A stretch of DNA of 64,000 bases, from positions 7,019,162 through 7,083,161 of the forward strand of contig JAVGVS010000001.1 in NCBI GenBank assembly GCA_032718565.1, read 5' to 3'. The position numbers and the translations under genes were made by a program. The DNA comes from Distichodus sexfasciatus. Taxonomy: Eukaryota > Chordata > Actinopteri > Characiformes > Distichodontidae. The notes under the pieces are model-generated. The model was not told the origin of the DNA and searched no databases. It saw nothing but the letters and a program-made list of their open reading frames with translations. Shown here piece by piece: positions 48,216 through 60,974 of the stretch (position 1 is its first letter; each line of letters starts with the position of its first letter).

Positions 48216-49311
48216 TAGACTACAAAAGTGCTTTTATAGCATTTCTGTGTACCTCTGTTCATTTCAGTACAATATTAATGCTTAACCAGCAGTAACTAAT
48301 ATCTACACAAGTTACATAAACTGATATCTCTTATACGTTATAAAATATTATTAATGTAGTTATTAATATTATGTTGGAAACATTTTGTTATTTGCTGGTA
48401 TATTACTAATGCATTAAATGCAAAACATGGTTGAAACAGATGTAGAAATTACAATTAACAGTTACAAAACCTAATCCTTAATCTGGTAATTGTAGAAACT
48501 GCAGTGAAGAGATGTGGCACTATGGAGGTGAGGAATGTTATGCTAAGTTACACCTTTGTTTGCATTCAGAATTTCTGCTTCCTCTTTAAAGGGACACATT
48601 ATCCAGAACCACCAAAGTGATTGATAGAAAGAAAGGTCTCGATTTCCTGACATGGTAGTGCGTCCCTTTAAGTGAATCATTCTACTGTCTGTACAATTTG
48701 TCTTCAGCATGTGTTCTGTCCCTTTAGCTGAATTTTTAGTTTTATTAAATTGAGAAACCTCTTATTGGGGTTTAGACTGTGTCCAGATAGAATAATGAGA
48801 TTCTGCACTATTTTTGGTCTTTGTCTTCATTTTTAAATATTCAGACTTTATATTGTGCGTGTGGCTTTGTTACTTACAGTAGCCGAGAGTTCCCAAAGCA
48901 ATTAAATAAAAAAAAAAAAAATAAATAACCCTGCTGCAAAGCAACAAAACATTAATCTAGCTCATAACGCACATTCGAAGACGCTACACAAAGTCAGAAA
49001 ACATCCACTTCACAACGGTTAGTGTTTCCAGGAGACCTTTTGTGCAGTCACATCCTTTTCGATTGTATGGCGCCAAAACAGTGAAAACCAGGTAGTGAAA
49101 TGTTATATTTGACATATAAACGATTACTACATTTTCATCGTACATAGTTATATGTGCAGGTATTCATGTCCTCGAAAAGCCTACCGAAAAAAGTCCCCCA
49201 AGAGTGTCTCAGAGAAACACTTCCGTGGTGTTGCGTCACGCTTCCGTTGTGTTTCGGCTATTTCCGAAGTTGATCGTGTTTTCCATATTTGCAGTGCGTC
49301 TGTGAAAAGGT

Positions 49312-49674
49312 CAGTGCTGGGAGTAACGCGTTACAAAAGTAACGTGATTACAGTAACACATTACTTTTTGCTGTACCACATTAATGCAAAGCATTAGTAA
49401 TAAAATCTCAGTAATATTATACTCGTTACCTATTTCAGTAACGCGCGTTACAACATTCTTTAAACTGAAATTTAGTGCTGTTCAGTTGTTTATTAAAAAA
49501 CACCATGGGACCTTTGGCACAAGAGACAATTATAGAGCCGTTTCCTAAAGATCCTATGCCTACAGTCATTATCCTACACCACATCGCCCTCCACTGGTTG
49601 TATAATGAACTGCAATAAACTACATTATAGCATTTTAGAATGTCTTTTAAAATTTGGTGAAAGTAACTCAAAAG
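49312..49674 (+). mobile_element. Partial DNA transposon, 5' part, interrupted by a later insertion
   Basis: GTCAGTGCTGGGAGTAACGCGTTACAAAAGTAACG is the typical start of a widespread fish element with GTAACG motifs. It continues to 49674, where the element at 49675-50497 interrupts it, and text of the same type (AGTAACACCGG) resumes at 50503. I do not see its right end. Confidence 0.5.
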
Positions 49675-50497
49675 CAGAGGTGGAAAGAGTACTGAAAATT
49701 TGTACTCAAGTACAAGTACTGTTACATTGCTTAAAATGTACTCAATTACAAGTAAAAGTACTGGTGTTAAAAAATACTTGAGTAAAAGTACAAAGTACTT
49801 AGAACTACTCAAAAACTACTCAGAGTATTAATTTCTTTTTAACCGATGGATGTTTTATTGCGTCGTCAATAGCAGGCATTCGATTCGATTCACCAGTATT
49901 AAATATCTACGTTCAAAGCACATTTCTCAGATGAACAAGGTATAGAAAGGCAATTTGTTTTGTAAATAAATGTAGATATAAAGCAGGGATTTTGTTTGTT
50001 AAAACAATGACAAAAATGTTTTTGAACATGCATAGAACAGTTTAAACTTTTCCCAATACACTGCGAACAACAGGCAGCGGGCACTCGTCCTCCGTCTTTT
50101 CTCCATCATTTTCACGGTTGACAGTGTTGTCTTCCGTCTCCATTTTGGCGTCTTCGTCTCCAAATCTTCAGTTTGTACTCCACTGTGTAGTACCTCCAGA
50201 CACCTGTGCCTGGAGTTTATTCTTTGCTTACGTCATAGATTAATTGGCGCGGTCGCGATTGCACAGCCTTATTGGCTGCAAAGATGCAGATGAAAGGTTT
50301 AAATATTAATTCAAATTGTGGATGTACTCAGTAGCGACTTTTGATTTTATAAGTAGCGAAGTAGATTACATGGTGTAAATTGTACTCAAGTATGAGTAAA
50401 ATTACACACTTGAAAAACTACTCATAAAAGTACAAGTACCCAAAAACTACTTAATTACAGTAACGTGAGTATTTGTAATTCGTTACTTCCACCCCTG
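49675..50497. mobile_element. hAT-like element with perfect 8-bp target duplication
   Basis: Begins CAGAGGTGGAAAGAGTAC and ends GTTACTTCCACCCCTG, an inverted pair, flanked on both sides by CTCAAAAG (49667-49674 and 50498-50505). The 823-bp interior has subterminal repeats of the AAGTACAAGTAC and GAGTAAAAGTAC type on both sides and no transposase ORF, so it is non-autonomous. Confidence 0.82.
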
Positions 50498-50499
50498 CT

Positions 50500-53400
50500 C
50501 AAAAGTAACACCGGAGTCGTTTCACGCATTGCAGTTCAGAGACAGTACTATTGTAATGTAACGAATTTCTTTGACAAAAATGCTTTCCTCAAAAGAAAAT
50601 GCTTTTTACAGAAAGCACAAAGTGTAATAGTTATAATTGTTATATGGTCTAACAACATTATATAACTAATTTAAGAAATAAGACACAAGTGTGTTTAAAA
50701 GTGTTAGTACTGCATGTGTGAGTACTATAATCTTTATTTATTTATTTATTTTATTTATTTATTTATTTGAGATGTTCTCAATTTAATGCTTCATTAAAAT
50801 ATAAAATTGTTGCTGTTTTCCCACTATCTCACTAAGCATCTGCACATTCCAACATGTTCAGTTTGAAACCAGACCAAAGCACAAAGCTGTTTGTTTTACA
50901 TTTATTTTTTGGAAGTTGGCAAGACCTTGACTTTTAGGCCTGCACGCCTTTCCAAGGATGAAGAAAAGCAGATCATGCTTTCAGTTTATCGCACTGTGAT
51001 AGGCTGATGTTCCATCGACCATCATTCATTTCATGGAGGCTGCTGATTAGTTAATATGACATATTATACTACCTGTACACTTCGTTCTGCATGCTTAGGT
51101 CTGTGCAAAACAACATAAACGTAACAGTCTTCTCAAGGCTTTATATACTTAAGATACTAAAATTCATGTAAATTCTTAGTCATTGTAATGTTAATCTTTA
51201 AACATCATTTATAGGTTTATTTCTTTAACATACAGTTATTTGTGTTACTGTTACTCTGTTGAAACCTTACGGGACAAAAAGATTTCTGGAATTTTCCACA
51301 TTTTATTTTAATCCTAATACATTTACAGGTTTGAAGCAAAATACTCTAACACTAACCTTCCACTGATAAATGTAGCTGTATAAAGTGTACCGTTATGGGA
51401 AATAACACTATCCACACCAAACAGGTTTCCCAAGTTACGATTCAGACACTTACAATGGCCCTTGTTAAATTTTCCCAAAGTCACACTTTAGCATTACTCA
51501 GTATTTGTGTAATTTGTCTATTTCAGCTTACCAGAAGAGTGAAGTAAAAGCTAAAATGCAGAGGAGGGAGTCTTCCCTTCCATGCAGCCAGGAATTCTAA
51601 ACCTTGTCAAATTTAATCAGAACAGTTGGATGAGCTTGTTGTTATCTTAAATTACAGCAGAGCCATGAAGGAAACAGGAACTGCTCAGATCACAGCATGT
51701 GTCCTTTTAGTACTTTGCAAATGTATGTCACTCCCACTCCTTCACAGAGCTAACAAGCTTCCCTCCCTATTGGTTCAGGAAAGTTCTGTGTGGGGGCGTA
51801 GTCCCAGACCAGCTCTACCAGATTTCCTAGGAATATCTACAGTATAACTGAACCGGCACTGACTAAGCTGTCAGGAAAATTTGCTCCCAGCAGATATTAT
51901 TGTTTATGAGTTCATCTAAATCCAGCCTGGGGAAAATAATGCCTCTGAGGAATCTTAATTTCTGGGAATTTCTTTTCTTTCTCACGGACTTCGTCGCATC
52001 TGATCATGGCTATGGGGAAGTCAAGGCTAAATCCCAGGAAAGCTCATGATGCGGTGTCATTCTACTCTTTAGGAATTAAAAGATAAGAGGTAAAAACTTT
52101 CACTGACTAAGCCGGTGACACACAGACAGTGCTTTGTTTTACATCTAACTTCATCTGATTTCAGAATAAGGGAGATGTAAAACTCAGTGCTACATCAGAT
52201 TAAACACAGGCAATTTTCCTATACAGAAAAAGCATAAAGACACATTACCTTTAGAAAAGTTGTAGCTGTTGAATATTATGTTATCAAAAGCTTAGTAGCT
52301 GTGAACTTATAGACACTTGACATTGTTATATATATGATGCATTGTTTGTGTCAAATTATAGTAGACAACAAATTACAGAACAGTTTTCTATTAGTAAAAC
52401 TATCATTATATCCATTAAACTAATGGAGTTTTATTTTTTAATAATTGAATGTCATTTTTATTAAACTTTGTTTATGCTGATAACAAGAAACTTGAACAAC
52501 TATGGGCAATGTATTTTCCAAACACTACCTAAATGATTTTATAGAAAATATATTTAGAGTATTCTGATCTTCATTTGCATCACTTATCTTTGTTTATTAG
52601 TCATACCGTTGACCAATAAACCAGCATGCTGATAAGGTCCAGGATGTCCACATTATGAGGTTTTGTGTATACACATTGATAAAGGTTGGTCCTGTAGGCA
52701 GTGAAAAGCGAATGTTATGTGGTGCCATTATTTATTAGAAGACTGTTTTTGTTATATGTGCTCAGTAGAACAGAACAATTTGAATTGAATGCTATAACAT
52801 GTTTGTGAAATGTTTCTCAGCTGTGTTAGTTTGCCTTAGGAGGCCTCTCACCCTGGAACTGGGGGAACAAAGCCTGCTCTTATGTTCATCAGCTTTCCCT
52901 CTAAGGGGATTGGATAGGCCACACACACACCGAAAAGTATTTTCTGCTTGAAATACATCTAGAAATTTGATAGCCACTGATGTGGACTATTTCACATGAT
53001 TTTACTCAGAAACTTTGTGCATATTCTGTCAATCAGCTGGTCGTTGTGTAAAATAAAACCCAAAGATGTTTTGCCCTGTCAGAATATCTTTGTGTTGACA
53101 TAATTAAGTTTACTTAATTATTACAGCACAATGATTTAAATATTAGAAAAGTGATGAATCTGGAATGTTTTTATAAAGTTTACTTCAGCTAAGGTAAACT
53201 TTGACCCTTCTTCATCACACAATATAAGCTTTGTATATACAGCATTCGGAAAGGCCAAAAATGTGACTGACTATCGGTTGTGAAATGGAGTTTATGTTCT
53301 TTTATTCAAAACAGACTGGAAAGTTGTTGGTTGAATCAGTTGTCGATCGAAGAAATGCTTTTGCCATGAACAATGAAAAAACAAATTTTACACAAGAAAT

Positions 53401-53700
53401 GTGTACAGTTGTGTCTACTCCATTAACCTCTCAAAGCACAATCAGATCAGAAGAAAAGGAAATGCTTTGATGTTATGACATAAACAAGAAAGAAGGCACT
53501 TTGTAGCAGTGGAATGGAGCTTGCACAGTGACCTTTAGATAAACGTCCAACCTCCAATTCATCATTCAAAAAGAGCAAACAACAGATGGTGATTTTGGAA
53601 AGTATTTCCTTACTCAAATTGTGGGAGTTGCAAAGTGTGTGCATGTAGGAGGGGAGTTCAAATTCATGTTTCTAATATCTGATTTTTTCTGGTCAATTAC
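50500..53700 (+). other. Intergenic DNA upstream of stx11
   Basis: AT-rich with a (TTTA)n tract at about 50730-50770. The short ORFs (50465-50665, 51626-51847, 53285-53470) lack domains or splice support. A 5' non-coding exon of stx11 is expected somewhere here, because the coding exon begins at an acceptor, but I cannot place it. Confidence 0.5.
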
Positions 53701-53748
53701 AGAAGAGAGTTGAGCTCAAGAAGCTATTCACCTTTCTAAGCTTTAGTC

Positions 53749-54636
53749 ATGAGGGACCGCTTAGAAGAACTGCACCAGCAAATAAAAATCAATGAGAGGC
53801 TTCAAGACAATGACTACTTGCATCAATATGACGAGGAGGACCTTGTGTCTTCTGTGGGCCTTCAGGCAGTAGTGTTTGAGACTGAGCCTGTGCTGGAAAA
53901 CTTCCTGGAGGAGGCCAAACGTGTCCGAGACGGCATCGAAGACTTGGAGGCAGATGTAAAGAAGTTCAGCCAGCAACAGAAGAACCTGGTGGCCACCATG
54001 CGGCGTCTCAGCGTCATGAAGAAGGAGAGCAGTATCACTCGGGACATCAAGCTGCAGGCCGAGAGTCTGCGCAAAAAGCTGGATGCTCTCTCTAATCACG
54101 CAAAAGTCACAGAGGCTGAACTGGGCCCGTCATCCGCCACAACCCGCATCCAGCAAACCCAACATGCGGCCCTGTTCCGCCACTTCCAGCATGTCATGCG
54201 CCAGTACAACGATTCCCTCCTGATCAAGCAGGACAAGTGTAGACAGTTCATCATACGACAGCTTGAAGTCTCCGGTCGAGAAGTCTCTGAGGAGGAGGTG
54301 GAGAACATGATGGAGCAGGGAAAGTGGGATGTCTTCAATGAGAACATTCTACTGGATGCCCGGATCACTCGCACACAGTTGTCAGAGATAGAGCAACGTC
54401 ACAAAGAGCTGCTCACTCTGGAGAGCAACATGAAGGACCTGAGAGACCTCTTTCTGGATGTGTTCATGCTGGTGGAGGAGCAGGGCGCGCAAATTGACAA
54501 TATTCAGGCTAACGTACAGAAAGCCCAGGACTTTGTGATGGTCTCTAATGAGAAATTCAAAATGGCTTCCAGATATAAGAAGAAGAACCCGTTGCGAAGA
54601 CTCTGCTGTTGCTGTTGCCCGCAGAAATGTTGTTAG
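53749..54636 (+). CDS. stx11: Syntaxin-11-like SNARE without transmembrane anchor
   Basis: STX11 is a Qa-SNARE of late endosomes and cytotoxic granules; in humans it is needed for NK and T cell degranulation. The single coding exon gives 295 aa. Acceptor TTACAG ends at 53702, 46 nt before ATG, so the intron lies in the 5'UTR, as usual for STX11. Features: syntaxin N-terminal Habc helices at about residues 40-160 (VVFETEPVLENFLEEAKRV, ATMRRLSVMKKESS), QLEVSGREVSEEEVENMMEQ with GKWDVFNENIL at about 170-200, and the SNARE helix at about 205-270 with the zero-layer Gln in MLVEEQGAQID. There is no membrane helix; the tail is Cys-rich (LCCCCCPQKCC), as in STX11, where palmitoylation anchors the protein. 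Slightly longer at the N-terminus than human (287 aa). The paralogue suffix in fish (stx11a/b) is not decided. No frame errors. Confidence 0.93.
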   Translation: MRDRLEELHQQIKINERLQDNDYLHQYDEEDLVSSVGLQAVVFETEPVLENFLEEAKRVRDGIEDLEADVKKFSQQQKNLVATMRRLSVMKKESSITRDIKLQAESLRKKLDALSNHAKVTEAELGPSSATTRIQQTQHAALFRHFQHVMRQYNDSLLIKQDKCRQFIIRQLEVSGREVSEEEVENMMEQGKWDVFNENILLDARITRTQLSEIEQRHKELLTLESNMKDLRDLFLDVFMLVEEQGAQIDNIQANVQKAQDFVMVSNEKFKMASRYKKKNPLRRLCCCCCPQKCC

Positions 54637-54758
54637 CACTGGGTGAAATGGACACACATGAGAACCTCACAGAGAGTCAGTGGAATTCTTCAAGCCATGG
54701 CCACTGGGTGGGATACAAAACTTCAGAAAATACTTTGAAACATTATTGCAATAATAAA
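54637..54758 (+). terminator. stx11: stx11 3'UTR with poly(A) signal
   Basis: AATAAA at 54753-54758 (GCAATAATAAAACCCC), 117 nt after the stop codon at 54634-54636. Confidence 0.6.
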
Positions 54759-55124
54759 ACCCCAGCACTGTGGTACTGATAAGTAGGTGCTTCTAAACCA
54801 CATAAAAGTTTTTATGCAAAAATCTATATTTATTTACAAATTCATATTAATCTTTTTTTCAGTGTGAATAGCCACATTCAAATTTAACTGTGTATGCAGT
54901 ACAAGAGAATCTATAGTTATTCTGTATAGAGGCCTCTGGATTAACTCTTTATTTTGTAATGATTTATGCATTCAACAAATACGTTTGTACACACTGAAAC
55001 CTCCATTATTCATTGAGCTAAACAGAGTGAAACAGGTTAATCACCTGCATATTGAGGTCATATTAGTCAGCAGTGCAGTTGTCTGATGTCAGGGAAAACA
55101 TTGGGAAATAGAGAGCTGGGTGTG

Positions 55125-55127
<3 letters not shown>

Positions 55128-55156
<29 letters not shown>

Positions 55157-55158
55157 AG
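55128..55158 (+). repeat. (TC)n microsatellite
   Basis: About 28 nt of TC repeats (CTCCCTCTCTCTC...) in the spacer downstream of stx11. Confidence 0.9.
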
Positions 55159-55427
55159 TCCCACACTTGTTCAGCAGAAATTTATGAACATACACCATGA
55201 GGATGAAGGTACCGTGTTCATACAGGATGAATAAACAACATTTCAATAATTTGATTTTACTTGAAAGACTATTTAAATTGGTAGAACGTTATGACTGACA
55301 TTATGGATTTTACTCTATATGTAAAATGATAATGACTATAATCTAAGTCCAACTTCAGACCATCCCCACGTTGAATTCAGAAGCCGGTGGACTTACAGTA
55401 AGTGTGTTTGGTGTGTGTAGGGGAATT

Positions 55428-55441
55428 CTGCCCCCTGCTGC
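55428..55441 (-). promoter_or_regulatory. CTCF-like motif, reverse orientation
   Basis: CTGCCCCCTGCTGC reads GCAGCAGGGGGCAG on the minus strand, 13 of 14 matches to CCASYAGRKGGCRS. It faces the plus-strand motif at 48202-48215 across stx11. Sequence match only. Confidence 0.4.
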
Positions 55442-56892
55442 TACACTCATAAACTGCGCAAGATGCAAAATCGTCCATTCGTAATGATTTTCTTTCTTTG
55501 TTTGGCTAATTAGTCCAGCCTCAAATTAAACTAAAATGGTTTTCAACTGACTATTTGCTCATCATATTTATTTTCCTGTTAAATAAAGTATGATAACATT
55601 TGAAATACTCACATTGTTCACATCTTGTCAGAAAGACGCTGTTTCTCACTTTCTCCCACTTTTTCCACTTTTCAGAGTTTCCATAATTTATGGCATATTT
55701 TACTTATTATATTAATGCCTACTGTTACTATTTTAGTCCTAATTCCTTTTATAAATGTAATGGTGAAAACATCAAACTGTCTTAAGTAGGCAAAAGTAAA
55801 TAAAACAAACAAAAAACTACAATCAGCTGAGTAAAAAATAAAATCACAAAGAAAATCACTCAAAAAGGCAAAAATACAGACACCGAATGAAACTTCACAT
55901 ATACTCTAATGCCAAAATGGATAAAACAGGTCAGGACAGTGTGAGACACCAGCTCGTACCCTGTGGAGGGTCAGTCGTGGAAGACTTCAAAAGCATCTGA
56001 AGTATCCCCAGCTGAGTTCAGCATGCAGACAGAGCTCTCTATATTTTACAACCTCATTTTACAACTGACTGTCAAAGAATCCCCTGACATACACTGGAAA
56101 CTTAAAATACAACCCATCGTAAATCATCACCTGAGTCAAAGAGGTTACAAGGTTCCTATCGAAACGGTCTGGCAATGTGAACCTCTTCACCTAAATAAAG
56201 CTACTGTAACCAGTCTATTAAAGACAGCAGCTGCAGAATAGATCCAGCAGTCAGAGCACCACATTAGACAGTTGCTGCATTTCTTTCACCTACAAATATT
56301 ATAATGTGCTTTGAAGTAAAAGAAAAAGCAAAAATAAAAAGCAAACAAAACAAACAAAAAAACCCCAAGACCGACAAAGAACTAAACCTGAACAAAAAGT
56401 TTTCCCCCACACCTGTTATTTAAATAAATATATTTGTTTCTCATCTTTCATTCATTGTTGTGTTCCCACATTAATGTCATATTATCATATTTAAGAAAAT
56501 GATTATTTGATTTAAAAAAAACATGTAAACTTGACATTTCAAGTGACATTTTTCATATTCCTTATACTTTATACGAGAATGGACCCTGTTTGTAGCTTCC
56601 AACTACTAGCAAACAAAATGCATCAAGTTCTGTTAATGTAGAAAACATTTTATTATTGCATGCTTTAACCCAGGCCAACGCTAGGTGGCGCAACAGGAGA
56701 AGATTTGAGCATAAGTTTCACCACTGGGAACAGAACGGGTCTTACGCTGTATTGGAGCAACACAGGCTCAACAAACTGTTCAACCTTTGGAGAACGGCAT
56801 GTTTTCTGAAAGAAAGAAAAATAGAAAGACACATATACACACTATTATGAGTTTAAAGTGATCAGTGTAGACACAGATAACAATGTTCTTTC

Positions 56893-57008
56893 ATTCATTA
56901 TCCAAACTGCTTAATCCCAACTGGAGTCTAAGGGGGGACCAGATAACTATCCTGGGAACTACGGACACAAGGCAGGGAACATCCCTGGGCAGGTGCCAAT
57001 AAACCGCA
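56893..57008 (-). repeat. 3' fragment of a tRNA-type SINE
   Basis: ATCCAAACTGCTTAATCCC, GGGGGGACCAGATAACTATC, CACAAGGCAGGGAACATCC and CTGGGCAGGTGCCAAT match in reverse the 3' end of the full copy at 60660-60972 and resemble 32434-32548. Confidence 0.7.
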
Positions 57009-57009
57009 G

Positions 57010-60000
57010 CAGATATCAATATGATTTTTAAAAAATGTAACGGACCGTTTAAGAGACTTCTTACTAAAATTTTCCAACCACATTAATCCAATAGAATTTT
57101 GTATTCAATTATGTTCAATATAGAAATGTAATATAATAGTCTTGGGTATGTCTAGAAGGGTTTGGCTTTCTATTTTGTGCCAGGTAATTTCATTTAGATT
57201 GATAATCCAACAATATCATCAATCCATCTACAGCAAAACGTCTACAAACCACTATGGTTTTAAATTGTATTTGCCCAATTGAATAACTCCTTTAGATGCT
57301 GTTATATAATGAGATGTAGCAACTAAATGCACTCAGCACAAATTCTGCTAACACAATCAAAAAAAAAACCTGATGTAAGGATAAACCTACATTCCTCTTG
57401 TCCTTACCAGAGGACAGCATAGTTCAGACTGTTCTCTCTCACCCCCTGTATAAAAAGAAAAAAATGAGGAGAGGAAAAGGATAAAAGGCCATTCAGTCTA
57501 TAAAATGGTGGCTGGTTCTTACAGACCAATTATAACAAAGAAGTGACCCATTCTATGGCATAAAGTATACATTACATTCATAATACTCATCTCAGTGGAC
57601 CAAGTACGATTGCTAAGCATCATCACAGGGCAGCGTTACAGAGCTGTCTGACCGTTCTCAGGAGTAAAGCAGGAAGCTGAAAAGGTCATGAACAAACCCT
57701 CATCCTGAAACGTGGATTACATCTAGTGGTTCCTCTCTGATTTCCTCTTTAAAAAGTCACATCAGAGGATTAATAAACTTTCACAGCCTGACCACAGTAC
57801 AGTGGAATGAATGGAGTTCTTTGTCTTCGGCCCTATCTGTAATGCCCTGGACAGGAGTGAAAGGTCCTGATTCGGTTCACCAGTTAGGCAGATGGCGCTG
57901 TACCTGAGAGAGGTCATGAGTTTTTCCTCTGGCCCTAGAAACACACATACAACGTGAGGCGCTGGAGCTCCAGCTGGTCAGGCTGATTTACTGGAACTGG
58001 TGACAACCTCGATCTGAACCGTGACTATTTGCAAGTGCTGTATGGGCCAGATTCTGCTGTGTTTAGCTCTCATTAAGTGAACAGGGCTCCAGGGAGGAGT
58101 ACATGTTCATTAACGAGTAGTATTGGAATCGACTTTTTAAGCGGGTGTCGTCAGGGTGATGCTTTTCCCACAATTTAGTTTTTTAAAAAAGATATTGGAA
58201 AAAACGTACTCAGAAAAATAAGTGCATTATGCTATAAATAAATATACATTATAAAATGTGACGAGTTAGTTCAATTCAAGTTGTTTGAGGAAAGTGATTG
58301 CCTTAAATCACTGAGGTTTATAAGAATAAACAAGTAAAATGAAATTTATAAATGGAAATTTGTAAAATGAAATAAAAATCCATTTGAATTGTATACAAGT
58401 AACTCATGTTTTTATTGTTAAAGTGACTGGCAAATCAAATTAAATGTATCCATTTGGTCCTAGGAACTAAAGAAATGAAGCATTTTGGACACATATGTGT
58501 ATTATTTTTCTACATTTATTGAAAAAGTAACTTATGCATGTGCTTGAAATGATGTAAATGTTTAGGCACACTCAAGTATTTGCCTTAGAGACTCAATGTG
58601 GATTTGTATTAATTCATGAGAATAAGCGACCTCATTTATCTTATTAGGAAATGAAATGAGTATAAAATAAGTAATGTAAGCATGATTTTTTCATTAAGAT
58701 ATGCCGTTAGGTTTTACAGTGTACTATTTAGATTTAAATGGCACATTGTATTAAAAGTGATGGAGAGTTTAGTAAAAAGGTAGTAGGCCTACAATAATAT
58801 TAGTCAATATTAATATTGATCCAAAATGTTGGAATGTTAATACAATTTCATTATTACACCCCCAAAAAGGTCAAATGTAAATGTTCTCTTTTGTCAGACG
58901 TCTGCCCAGACTATCTGTATGCTTCCATTTCTATGTGAATGGTCTCTTTTACATACAGACAGAACTCACCCTGACAGACCAGGCAGTGAAAAAGAGCAGT
59001 GATATAGCACCTTTACAATAGGTCCGATAGTCAGCTATAGTTCAGGAAATAGAAGTGAAAAATGTGAATCGTTAAACGGATTCAACCTTGTCCATGTGGC
59101 AGAGGAATTTTATTTACAATGTATCCTTTAAAGCCTTTGACGGAGTTAATGAGATTTCTGGAGTGAACTGCATTTAGATTGCTATTCACTCTATGACTGA
59201 CTGTAACAAGAAACAGATTGAGCAAAGATGACAGAACCTCCATTATGGCATGAGATGGCTTCAGTGGATTGTAAGGTTTTGGCAAAGCAATTAAATCTGT
59301 GCTGTGGTGAAGGTTTTGTGCATTAGACATCCCGTCTGCTGGAGAAAAGGCAGAAGGGTGATGATTTCTGAGGGAATAAGAGTCATGGTGGTTCTTTTTT
59401 AAGTTTGGTTCTTTTTCCTGTAAACAGTGAGGCATCAGATCACTGCCATACTGCCGTATTGGGAGGACAGTGAGAATGCTGCAGTGATTCCACAGTTTGA
59501 CATCTCTCTTAGCCACGAGAGGACATCAGGAATAACAATGAGAAGTACCAGCTTTTGATAGAATGGTAAAGGCCCAAGGGACCTTTGACTTATCATAGAC
59601 CAAGATAAAAGTATAAAAGCCCTGAACCTCAAATTTGAATCTTTTCAGGGTTATCAATATTCTACTGGCAACATCCAATTTGATTCAAATTTGCATAAAT
59701 GCCTTTAAAGTAGCCTGATGCTCTTGGACAAGTTTATAATCCTGGTCTGGGGCTCTGAATCACTACGATGGATGAATAACGTGGGAAGTAAAACTTTCAT
59801 AATTGTAGATGTGAATATTAGATAATCCATATGATCTTGTGAGTACTGGAGAACAATCTTTATGCACTGTGAGACTGCGAGTGAGCAATATAAAATTCCT
59901 CTGTGTCAATTCAACAGTATTTGTTTGATTAATAACATTCTCTACTGCCTCTGTCTCACGCTGTTTCTCCCCCAAGACACAGTTCCAGCAGCTGCTCGAT

Positions 60001-60655
60001 GGGGTCAGAATCTGCTAAAATGCAACATCTCTATTCCCTGTTTCCTTTGTCTGATGGTGACTGGATGCACAAGGGTGCAGTTCGGACTGCCTGCCTTGGG
60101 GAGAATGATGAGGTCTGTTTTCTGCACTGAAACTGATACTCACAAATTCCTAGTTGCAGTCTGAAGATGGTAAGTGTGACATTTTGATGTCACAGCTGCC
60201 ACAGTTGTACTTCTTAAATTTCTTATTCAAGTAACATTCATAAATATTGGCCGGACACGTTAACATTCTCGCAGCTGTTTTTTCTGTTACATCAACATTC
60301 TGCTGCAAATGTTTTAAAGCTTGTTCAGAGTTACAGCCGTCTTGTGCATTCATTTCACTACAAAGGAGAGGCAGAATTTGTGATTGCATGAGAAGAAAGA
60401 GTGCAATTGTCAAACACTGCAAAAGTAAATGTATTGAAATACTTATTCTAAAAATGGAAAGATTAGATCATTGGAAGACTCTTGCTATAGTATATCTTAA
60501 AAATTATATACATTTAATGCTTAAAACAAATACCGGTGAATTATAACTTAGTTTGAATTATTTTTTGATGAGTATGAATTTTGAAGTTAAATGGAAACAT
60601 AACAATAACTCTAATGTATTTAAATTTCAACATATTCAATCCACCAGAGACATTG
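57010..60655. other. Intergenic DNA with no recognised gene
   Basis: AT-rich, non-repetitive sequence. The longest ORF is 144 aa on the minus strand (59082-59516); it has no domain I recognise, no flanking splice logic and overlaps other short ORFs, so I leave it uncalled. Confidence 0.5.
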
Positions 60656-60659
60656 GGCC

Positions 60660-60972
60660 TTAGGGCAGCACAGTGGCGCAGTTTGCACGGCCGTCTCACT
60701 GCGAGGAGGTCATGGGTTTGATCCGCCGGTTGGCCGTGGGACCCTTCTGTGTAGAGTTTGCATGCTCTCCCTGTTTTCGCATGGGTTTCTACCGGGTGCT
60801 CTGGTTTCCTCCCACAGTCTAAAGACATGCACTATAGGTTAATTGGCAACTCTAAATTGGCCCCTGCTGTGTGTTGACGCCTGCCCAGGGTTGGTCCCTG
60901 CCTTGTGCCCAGAGTTCACCAGGACATGCTCTGGTCCCCGCAACCCTGATAGGGATTAAGCGGATAATGAGT
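60660..60972 (+). repeat. Full-length tRNA-derived SINE
   Basis: A tRNA-like head with A box (GCAGCACAGTGGCGCAGTTT) and B box (GGGTTTGATCCGCCGG), then the conserved body (GTGTAGAGTTTGCATGCTCT, TTTCCTCCCACAGTC, AAAGACATGC), and a 3' end GGGATTAAGCGGATAATGAG. It is the parent form of the fragments at 32434-32548 and 56893-57008. This SINE type is widespread in otophysan fish. Confidence 0.85.
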
Positions 60973-60974
60973 TT

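Noticed and set aside
56656..56850. 64-aa plus-strand ORF (WRNRRRFEHKFHHW...)
   Set aside because: Basic composition but no recognisable domain, no splice signals and no partner exons; could be chance or a remnant.
59082..59632. Two overlapping minus-strand ORFs of 144 and 65 aa
   Set aside because: No recognised domain, low-information sequence and no promoter or splice context.
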